Below, piece after piece: positions 7,838 to 14,568 of a stretch of 32,055 bases of DNA. Made by a program: the position numbers and the translations under genes. This DNA comes from Verrucomicrobiia bacterium. GTDB taxonomy: Bacteria; Verrucomicrobiota; Verrucomicrobiia; Verrucomicrobiales; Akkermansiaceae. The notes beneath the pieces were generated by a model that was not told the origin of the DNA, made no database searches, and saw only the letters and a program-made list of their open reading frames with translations. Location of the stretch: assembly GCA_030430455.1 (NCBI GenBank), contig JAUIJB010000051.1:1-32055 (forward strand), written 5' to 3'. Positions within the stretch are counted from its first letter, which is position 1. Each line of letters starts with the position of its first letter.

Positions 7838-7866
7838 CCTTGGCCGGAGCCGCTGCTCCACCAAGG
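7838..7866 (-). promoter_or_regulatory. Leader hairpin ahead of the solute-binding gene
   Basis: CCTTGG (7838-7843) pairs with CCAAGG (7861-7866), and inside it GGAGC (7846-7850) pairs with GCTCC (7855-7859) around a four-base loop. The stem has 11 pairs with a small internal bulge. On the minus strand it ends 13 bases before the ATG at 7824, so it would lie in the 5' leader and could affect ribosome access. It could instead be a terminator remnant from upstream. Confidence 0.45.
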
Positions 7867-7935
7867 AGAATTCGTGGCTGCTTCCGCGGCCTTTTTTGCC
7901 GGATGCCCGCCTCCGGCCGACTCCGGTCGACTCCG

Positions 7936-7949
7936 GCCCCCGAGGGGGC
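7936..7949 (-). terminator. GC-rich hairpin after the GH43 gene
   Basis: GCCCCC (7936-7941) and GGGGGC (7944-7949) form a tight stem beginning 11 bases beyond the GH43 stop. There is no T-run on the minus strand, so terminator activity is only suggested by position. Confidence 0.3.
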
Positions 7950-7960
7950 GTAGCGGCCGG

Positions 7961-9946
7961 CTACTCGGCGCGGCTGACGCCCTCGGAGGTCTGGATGACG
8001 CGCTTGATCGAGCCGTCGTCGTTGTAGTGCAGCTCGTCGACGCAGACCGCGCGCAGGAAGCTGCCGCCGCCGTTGTGTTCCCGGCCGGCGCCCTGGTTGT
8101 GCTGCATCATGCCGCTGTGGTAGAAGAAGTAGTCCTTGCCCTTGAAGGTGATGATGCCCTGGTGGATCGTGTTGCTGTTCTGGCCGCCCTCGGCGATCAG
8201 GCCCTTGTAGACCCAGGGGCCGGTGATGCTGTCGGAAACCGAGTAGCCGGTCTTCTCCGGGAAACCGACGGCGTAGCTGAGGTAGTAGATGTCGCCGCGC
8301 TTGTGGATCCAGGGCGCCTCGGTGAAGACGTTCCCCATCTCGGCGTCGGGGATCACCTGGATCTCGCCGTCCAGCTCGATCATGTTCGGCTTCAGCTTGG
8401 CGTAGTAGCACTTCTGGTTGCCCCAGAAGAGCCAGGCCTGGCCGTCGTCGTCGATGAAGGCCGCGGGGTCGATGTCGTCCCAGCTGATCCCGGTGGCCTT
8501 GGTCATGTCGTTGGTGACCAGCGCGCTGCCGCGGGCGTCCTTGAACGGGCCGGTCGGCGAGTCGCTGACCGCCACGCCGAGCGCCTTGCCGTGGATGTCG
8601 CCGTGGTCGACGGTGACGTACCAGTAGAACTTGCCGTCCTTCTCGATGGTGTGGGCCGCCCACGAGGTGGGCCCGCCGCTCGACCACTTGAAGTCCGAGG
8701 GACTCAGCGGCGAACCGTGGTCCTGCCACTCGACCATGTCGTCGGTCGAGTAGACCCGCCAGCGGGGCATCCGGTAGCGGCTGCCGTCGCCCTCGTCCTG
8801 CCCGACGTAGAGGTAGACCCGGCCGTCGTGGACCAGCGGGGCCGGGTCGGCGGTGAAGACCTCGGTGATGATCGGGTTCGGCCGCGTGTCGGGCTTGCTG
8901 ACCTTGGCGGTCAGGTCGTCGGGGATGGTGTAGGGACCGTCGGCGACCGGCGGGCCGAACACCGGCATGCCGTCCTCGGTCCACTTGACAACCTGGGCGC
9001 GGGTCGCGCGGTCCGGGTTGCGGAGCGGGTCGCCCTGGATGCGCTCGTAGTTGCGGGCGTGGTAGACGATGATGTCGGTCTTGCCGTCGGGCGTCGTGGT
9101 GAAGCAGTTGTGGCCGGTGCCGAACTGGCTGGCCTCGCGGTTGCTCTCGAGCACGGGCTTGGGCGACTTCTTCCACGAGTCGGCGTCGAGCAGGTCGGCG
9201 TCGGCGTCGGCCGTCAGCATGCCGAGGCAGTAGTTCGCGTCGGTCGCGCTGGCGGAGTAGGTCATGAAGACCTTGCCGTGGCGGATCAGCACGGCGGGCG
9301 CCTCGTTCACCCGGTGGCCGCGGGTTTCCCAGGCATACTCCGGGTGGGTCAGCATCACCGGCTCGCCCTTGATGGAGATCGGCGTGTCCATCTCGGCGAT
9401 GTAGATGTTGGTGCCGTCGTAGGGGGGCCTGCCGCGCTGGGTCCAGGCATAGTAGCGCTTGCCCTTGTGGGCGAAGGTGGTGGCGTCGAGCGAGAAGCTC
9501 TCCCAGGCGAGCTTGACCTGGCCGCGCTCGATCCACTTGCCGGTCAGCGGGTTGGCGTCGGGGCATTCCAGCACGTGGGGGCGGATCTCCCAGATATTCT
9601 CGGCCGGGGCGGCGGTGAAGTGGACGTACCACTTGCCGCCGACGTGGTGGATCTCGGGGGCCCAGATGTGCGCGCCCATCTCGCCCTTGTCGTGCTTGCG
9701 CCAGATCACCTCGGCCTTGGCTTCGGAGAGCCCGCCGATGCTCTTGGCGCGACGCAGCTCGATGCGGTCGTACTCGGGAACCGTGGCGATCAGGTAGTAG
9801 TAGCCGTCCGTGTGGAGGAAGACGTGCGGATCGGCGCGCTGCTTGACGATCGGGTTGGTCCAGTCCGCCGCCACGGCAGCGGCGGGAGCCAGCAGGGCGG
9901 CGGCAAGGGCGATCAACAGGATGGGTCGTCGGGCTTGGCGGGACAT
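7961..9946 (-). CDS. Secreted double-domain GH43 glycoside hydrolase
   Basis: A 661-residue exported protein with two complete GH43 five-bladed propeller domains. The ATG at 9946 directly precedes a signal peptide (ILLIALAAALLAPAAAVAA); a GTG five codons upstream is an alternative. Domain one (about 28-335) has the base Asp in RADPHVF, the pKa-tuning Asp in SLDATTF and the acid Glu in VNEAPAVL. Domain two (about 355-655) has the equivalents in FTADPAPL, DIDPAAF and FTEAPWIH. Both active sites therefore look intact. The family cleaves arabinose- or xylose-containing plant or algal polysaccharides; arabinofuranosidase activity is likely for domain one, but specificity is not proven by sequence. 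The order of two catalytic domains suggests sequential cleavage of one substrate. It stands alone between gaps. Confidence 0.92.
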   Translation of the reverse strand: MSRQARRPILLIALAAALLAPAAAVAADWTNPIVKQRADPHVFLHTDGYYYLIATVPEYDRIELRRAKSIGGLSEAKAEVIWRKHDKGEMGAHIWAPEIHHVGGKWYVHFTAAPAENIWEIRPHVLECPDANPLTGKWIERGQVKLAWESFSLDATTFAHKGKRYYAWTQRGRPPYDGTNIYIAEMDTPISIKGEPVMLTHPEYAWETRGHRVNEAPAVLIRHGKVFMTYSASATDANYCLGMLTADADADLLDADSWKKSPKPVLESNREASQFGTGHNCFTTTPDGKTDIIVYHARNYERIQGDPLRNPDRATRAQVVKWTEDGMPVFGPPVADGPYTIPDDLTAKVSKPDTRPNPIITEVFTADPAPLVHDGRVYLYVGQDEGDGSRYRMPRWRVYSTDDMVEWQDHGSPLSPSDFKWSSGGPTSWAAHTIEKDGKFYWYVTVDHGDIHGKALGVAVSDSPTGPFKDARGSALVTNDMTKATGISWDDIDPAAFIDDDGQAWLFWGNQKCYYAKLKPNMIELDGEIQVIPDAEMGNVFTEAPWIHKRGDIYYLSYAVGFPEKTGYSVSDSITGPWVYKGLIAEGGQNSNTIHQGIITFKGKDYFFYHSGMMQHNQGAGREHNGGGSFLRAVCVDELHYNDDGSIKRVIQTSEGVSRAE

Positions 9947-10021
9947 GGTAACGGATTTCACGGGCGGGGGACCCCGGCGTCAAGCTGTTCGGGAATCCCC
10001 CATCCGGGTCAAGCAGCGGAG

Positions 10022-10033
10022 TTCCGGCCGGAA
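10022..10033. other. Perfect 12-base palindrome TTCCGGCCGGAA
   Basis: This palindrome lies in the 167-base gap between the GH43 start and the phosphofructokinase stop, about 76 bases upstream of the GH43 ATG. It could be an operator for a dimeric regulator of the GH43 gene or part of a terminator stem for the phosphofructokinase. Neither can be decided from one site. Confidence 0.35.
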
Positions 10034-10113
10034 ACCCGACGGAAAAAGGGGGGATTGGGGGAGGAAGCCCCGATGGTTGTCCCCCCGTCCCCGCCACTCC
10101 CGCGGCCTCCGGC

Positions 10114-11325
10114 TCAGTCCGCCCGCTCCACCCGCGGGGCGCGGATGCGGGCCGGGGTGTGGTAGCCGGAGCCGATCAGCGGGCGGGCGTAGGCGATGAA
10201 GGCGTCGGTGACGTGGTTGCCGGCCTCGTTGATGAACTCGTCCTCCATCGTCCGCGTCTGGGCGGCGACGTTCTCGAAGGGCTGGAGGTGGTAGTCGACC
10301 GAGTAGTTGCCGGTGCGCTTGATCGCCACCGAGCCGTCGAGGTCGTGCCACAGCGCGTAGTGCACCGCCTTCTCGCCGACCTCGCGGGCCTCCTGCTGGT
10401 CGGTGTCCGACACGCAGCCCGGGAAACAGCGCTGGATGTAGCCGAAGGTGTCGGCGCGGACGCGCTTGATGCCGGTCTTCTCCTTGACCGTGTCGCAGAG
10501 AAGGTCGCCGAGGGCGCCGCCGGACAGCTGGACGTTGCCGTGGTCGTCACGCTCGACGTGCTTCTGCAGCTTGGTCGCGATCGGCACGCCGTCGGCGTCG
10601 TGGATGCCCTCGCTGACGGCGATCACGCAGCGGCCGAAGCGCTCGTGGACGTCCTTCACGTCGGCTGCGAAGCGGTCGATGTCGAAGGTCCGCTCGGGGA
10701 GGTAGATCAGGTGCGGGCCGTCGTCGGGGTATTTCTTGGCCAGCGCCGAGGAAGCGGCGAGGAAGCCGGCGTGGCGCCCCATCACCACGCCGATGTAGAC
10801 GCCGTGGAGCGCGCGGTTGTCGAGGTTGGCGCCGGCGAAGGCACTGGCGACGAAGCGCGCCGCCGAGCCGAACCCGGGGGTGTGGTCGTTGCCCGGCAGG
10901 TCGTTGTCGATCGTCTTCGGGACGTGGATGCAGCGCAGCTCGTAGTTGGCCTGCGCGGCTGCCTCGTTGACGATGCGGCAGGCGTCGGCGGAGTCGTTCC
11001 CGCCGACGTAGAAGAAGTAGCGGATGTTGTGGGACTGGAGCGTGCCGAACATCTTCCGGCAGTCGTCCTCGGTCGGCTTCATGCGGGTCGATCCCAGCGC
11101 CGAGCTCGGCGTGAGGGCGACCTCCTCGAGGTTGTGGGTCGTCTCCTGGGTCAGGTCGAGGAAGTCCTCGTTGAGGATCCCGGCCACGCCGTGCACGGCG
11201 CCATAGACGCGGTGGACCTGGGGGAACTTGCGCGCTTCGAGCGCGACGCCGACGATGGATTCGTTGATCACGGCGGTGGGACCGCCGCCCTGTGCGATGA
11301 GGACATTGCCTTCGAGTTTGCTCAT
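10114..11325 (-). CDS. pfp: PPi-dependent 6-phosphofructokinase
   Basis: A 403-residue glycolytic enzyme that converts fructose 6-phosphate and a phosphate donor to fructose 1,6-bisphosphate. The start at 11325 (MSKLEGNVLIAQGGGPTAVIN) puts the nucleotide-loop segment at the usual place; an ATG 14 codons upstream is less likely. The motif GGNDS (108-112) has Asp where ATP-dependent enzymes have Gly (GGDGS). PKTIDND (136-142) has Lys where ATP enzymes have Gly. This pair of residues is the known signature of pyrophosphate-dependent enzymes, which work reversibly. GRHAGFLA and the substrate segment PERTFDID are also present. Asn instead of Asp at position 110 is slightly unusual. No glycolytic neighbour is seen. 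Confidence 0.93.
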   Translation of the reverse strand: MSKLEGNVLIAQGGGPTAVINESIVGVALEARKFPQVHRVYGAVHGVAGILNEDFLDLTQETTHNLEEVALTPSSALGSTRMKPTEDDCRKMFGTLQSHNIRYFFYVGGNDSADACRIVNEAAAQANYELRCIHVPKTIDNDLPGNDHTPGFGSAARFVASAFAGANLDNRALHGVYIGVVMGRHAGFLAASSALAKKYPDDGPHLIYLPERTFDIDRFAADVKDVHERFGRCVIAVSEGIHDADGVPIATKLQKHVERDDHGNVQLSGGALGDLLCDTVKEKTGIKRVRADTFGYIQRCFPGCVSDTDQQEAREVGEKAVHYALWHDLDGSVAIKRTGNYSVDYHLQPFENVAAQTRTMEDEFINEAGNHVTDAFIAYARPLIGSGYHTPARIRAPRVERAD

Positions 11326-11449
11326 GGGTGGATGCCCGTTCCTAGGAGGCGGGCGGTGCCGAGTCAACGGGGGAGCAAGAAGGGAGAAGCATCCCCCGCG
11401 TCATCCCCTCGCCATGCCCCGCCCGAAAGGGCTCCGGCCTTCTTTGCCG

Positions 11450-11463
11450 CCCCGGCGGCGGGG
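11450..11463 (-). terminator. Small GC hairpin after the first propeller gene
   Basis: CCCCG and CGGGG arms with a four-base loop start five bases beyond the stop of the 11469-14345 gene and could help end its transcript. There is no T-run, so this is a weak call. Confidence 0.3.
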
Positions 11464-11468
11464 TCCGG

Positions 11469-14345
11469 TCACAGTCCGCTGTCGCGTCCGGACTGCCCGC
11501 CCAGCAGGGGATAGCGGGGCGAGAAGCGGTAGAAGCGGCGGTCGTCGCCGGACGGGATCAGGTAGGAGCGGGTTTCGCCGGGATCGTCGCCGCCGGAAAA
11601 GTGGCCGAGGCTCCAGCTCGTCATGGCGGCGCTTTCCTCGACGAGGAAGTCGAGCCACTCGCGGCTGTAGCCGGTGAGGGGCACGGTCCAGCGCATCGCC
11701 GGGCTCAGCGCATACTCGCCGAAGAACATCTCGAAGCTGCCGCGGCTCGACGCCGAGAGGGGGATACCGCCGAGACCGAACTCGACCAGGTTCGGCCGGC
11801 CGTCGAGGTCGGGATCCGCCTCCGGGTGGAACTGATCGTCCGCGACCAATCCCTCGCCCAGGGCCCAGATCTCGTAGGATCCCGCGCGTTCGCCGCGCAC
11901 GCGTCCGGCGTCGATCGCGAACTCGTTCGAGTCCGGTGCGCCGGCGAAGGAGTACATGAACCACGCGGCGACGGCCTCGCCGAGGGCCTCCGTGCCGGTC
12001 CCGCCGCGGCTGAACAACAGGGCGGGATCGAGGCTTGCCGAGGGAGTGACCAGATCCTGAAGGAGGTACGAGGACATCGCGCCGGCGCCACCGCCGGCGG
12101 CGGGGGAACCCACCGTCAGGAAGGGAAAGGAGAGCGCGACACGCGTGCCGAAACTGCTGCCCTCGCCGGCTTCCGGGGCCACCACCACGGGCTCCGTCGC
12201 CGGGCTCAGGGTGGAGTAGAGGTGGACCTGCCCGTCGGCGGAATCTCCCGTGGCCCCCACCGCCATCACGAATCGCGACAGCGCCACGGAGGCACCGAAG
12301 CCGTCGGGATCGCCCGCGGCTCCCGCGACGACGTCGCTCGGTGTCGTCGAGGTCCCGGTGAGCGGGAACAGCGCCACCTGTCCCGGATCGCCGGAACGCT
12401 CGGGCCGGGTGGCGGCAATCCGGCCGGTCAGCTCGCCCTCCGCCGCCACCGCGGTGCCGAAGGAGAGCCCGCCGACCTCGGCGGGGCGGGGGATCTTGCG
12501 CGTCAGGCCCCACGCCGAGGAGCCGCCCTCGTCGCGGCGGAAGACGTAGACCGCGCCGGCATTCGGTCCGGCCTCGTCGTCGCCCGGCGCACCGACGACC
12601 AGGTAGGCGCTGCCATCGAATCCCGTGGCCGCCAGGGCCACCGAGGCCCCGAAGTAGTCCGCCCCGGCGAGGACTTCCCCCGGGTCCACCCGCACGCAGC
12701 CGCCGGGCGCATCGGGATCGAACACATAGACCGCCCCGCGTGCGCCGTTGTCGCCCACCGCCGCCACCGCGACCAGGCGCCCGCCCGGGATGCCCGACGA
12801 CGAGGCCCGCGGCACGGGGCCGCCACCGATGATGAGTCCGTCGCTCGGCAGGACCACCGCGACCGCCGAGCCGAACAACTGCCCGGGTGCGGCGTCGGGA
12901 CTGACCAGTCGGCCCGCCGGCAGCAGGGTCTGCCCGTCGCCGCTGCCGCTCACCCGCATTTCCCACAGCAGCACCGATCCGGTGGAGCCGCCGAGGAAGT
13001 CGTCGCGCGGGTTGCCCACCACGAGAAAGTGGTCGTCGGCGGCCAGCGCGCTGGCGAAGTCGCCCGCGCGGCCCTCGCCGGCGGCCTGCTCCTCCACGAT
13101 CCAGCCGAAGTCGCCGTCGCGGCGGTGGAAGGCGACCTCCCACAGGCCGGCCTCCCCGCCGAACGGCGCCGCGAAGCCCGTGACGGCCCCGAGTCCGGAG
13201 AGGTCGGCAAAGCCGTAGCCTGCCCGGGAGAAAAAGAAGGCGAGGCTCCCGGAGCGGAAACCAAAGTTGCCGGCCGGACGTTCGGCTTCGAATCCCCAGC
13301 CGCCGACGGCCGCACCGGGTCCGTAGAACCAGACCGTCGACTCGCCTTCGAGGGTGAAGCTCGCCGGATTGAATCCCGGATAGCCCGTGACCATCAGGCG
13401 TTCGCCGGTCGCATCGATCTCCGCGTCGGCGATCCCGGGAGGAAGGGTCAGCAATCGACCGGCCCGTCCCCACTCGCCGGCGCCGCCGCTGTCGCGGAGG
13501 TGGACGTCGACTCCGCGGTCGTCGCCGGTCCCGGAGGCGACCATCAGGCGGTCACCGGAGATCGCCAGCGAGGAGCCGAAGCTGCCGCCCGGTGGCGGGG
13601 TGATCTCCTTTTCCAGCCCCCAGGCACCGGCACCGTCGGCGTTGCGCCCGAACACGCCGATCGCGTCACCGCCGGACACCAGCACGGCCAGCCGGTCGCC
13701 GTCGAAGGCGATGTCCGCGAGGCTGGCCCGAACGGTGCCGAGCACCGGGTCGTCCCGCTCGAGCTCGGCCGTGGCCACCTCGCTCCAGCTTCCCCCGTCG
13801 CGGTCGTGGATCCGCACCAGGCTTCCTCCCGACAGGATGATTCCCGTGGGCTCGGTGACCACGGCCATGGAGTTGCCCGCCAGCCTGATGATCGTCGAGC
13901 CCTCGCCGGCGGGCAGCTCGACGCCGGCCGTGCTGCCGTTGAAGACCCAGTCGCCGGCGAAGAACTCCGTGTAGAATCGGATCTCCGTGCCCACGCCAAG
14001 GGCCGCCTCCGCCGTGGCCTGCTGGAGGTCCATCGCGCTGACCTCGGATGTCGATAGTACTTCGTCGCGCGACCAGGCGGCCGTCCCGAGCCGGGAATAG
14101 GCGACCACCTCACGGGTGTCCCCGGAAACCTCCTCGACCAGGGCGCGGCTCCCGCCGGCCCCCATCGCCACCCGGACCGGCGCGGCCTGCTGCGAGGCGC
14201 CGAGGTCGGGCAGCGGGAAGGGCCGCGCGATCTCCGCGGCGTCGAGCGGCAGCATCGCCGCGATGAGGCTTGCCGCGGCGGCCCGGCGGAAACCGGGGCT
14301 CAAAGGGTTCGCGGGAATTCTGGCTGGCTCGGAATGGCGCGACAC
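11469..14345 (-). CDS. Large secreted FG-GAP-like propeller protein
   Basis: A 958-residue exported protein. The GTG at 14345 is chosen because it gives a signal peptide (FRRAAAASLIAAMLPLDAA); a TTG at 14303 would also work, and codons further upstream look non-coding. The body holds irregular propeller-like blades built on F-G-x-S/A-V/L-A followed by a hydrophobic strand ending VG/ASG, for example FGSSLAISGDRLMVASG, FGASVALAATGFDGSAYLVV and FGASVALSRFVMAVGATGD, with intervening VYVF or VDVHL strands. Near the C-terminus is PDLDGRPNLVEFGLGG, a linker typical of verrucomicrobial secreted proteins, then a beta-rich end region with RRFYRFS. The function is unknown; adhesion or surface display is an inference. 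It is divergent from a more regular propeller gene at 14569, and the two may be diverged paralogues. Confidence 0.85.
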   Translation of the reverse strand: MSRHSEPARIPANPLSPGFRRAAAASLIAAMLPLDAAEIARPFPLPDLGASQQAAPVRVAMGAGGSRALVEEVSGDTREVVAYSRLGTAAWSRDEVLSTSEVSAMDLQQATAEAALGVGTEIRFYTEFFAGDWVFNGSTAGVELPAGEGSTIIRLAGNSMAVVTEPTGIILSGGSLVRIHDRDGGSWSEVATAELERDDPVLGTVRASLADIAFDGDRLAVLVSGGDAIGVFGRNADGAGAWGLEKEITPPPGGSFGSSLAISGDRLMVASGTGDDRGVDVHLRDSGGAGEWGRAGRLLTLPPGIADAEIDATGERLMVTGYPGFNPASFTLEGESTVWFYGPGAAVGGWGFEAERPAGNFGFRSGSLAFFFSRAGYGFADLSGLGAVTGFAAPFGGEAGLWEVAFHRRDGDFGWIVEEQAAGEGRAGDFASALAADDHFLVVGNPRDDFLGGSTGSVLLWEMRVSGSGDGQTLLPAGRLVSPDAAPGQLFGSAVAVVLPSDGLIIGGGPVPRASSSGIPGGRLVAVAAVGDNGARGAVYVFDPDAPGGCVRVDPGEVLAGADYFGASVALAATGFDGSAYLVVGAPGDDEAGPNAGAVYVFRRDEGGSSAWGLTRKIPRPAEVGGLSFGTAVAAEGELTGRIAATRPERSGDPGQVALFPLTGTSTTPSDVVAGAAGDPDGFGASVALSRFVMAVGATGDSADGQVHLYSTLSPATEPVVVAPEAGEGSSFGTRVALSFPFLTVGSPAAGGGAGAMSSYLLQDLVTPSASLDPALLFSRGGTGTEALGEAVAAWFMYSFAGAPDSNEFAIDAGRVRGERAGSYEIWALGEGLVADDQFHPEADPDLDGRPNLVEFGLGGIPLSASSRGSFEMFFGEYALSPAMRWTVPLTGYSREWLDFLVEESAAMTSWSLGHFSGGDDPGETRSYLIPSGDDRRFYRFSPRYPLLGGQSGRDSGL

Positions 14346-14568
14346 AACCCGGCAACCTACCGCGGCCCGCTGCCCACCGAAAGTCGAAATCCCCTTCCGG
14401 TGCCCCGGGGCGCACCATCCACCCTGCCCGGGGTGGGGTCCGGGTCGGCTGCAACCCGTCCCGGGCTGCCGGGTACGGGCGGGATCGCCACGCTGCCCTG
14501 CTGGTGGAGGGCGTCGACCGGCGACCATCCTTGCATCGGAGTGGAGGATTCCCTAGCCTCGCGGCTTC
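14346..14568. promoter_or_regulatory. Shared gap between two divergent propeller genes
   Basis: The 223 bases between the two divergent starts must hold both promoters if both are transcribed. No convincing -35/-10 pair or operator could be recognised by eye. The palindromic run TCATGATCATGA covers the plus-strand start codon. Confidence 0.35.

Noticed and set aside
7490..10165. Very long open frame on the plus strand opposite the GH43 gene, and a similar one in another minus-strand frame (7821-10097)
   Set aside because: These are antisense or frame-shifted shadows of a GC-rich gene. The translations are low-complexity Val/Asp/Arg-rich, without a start context or domain, whereas the GH43 frame has a signal peptide and two complete active sites.
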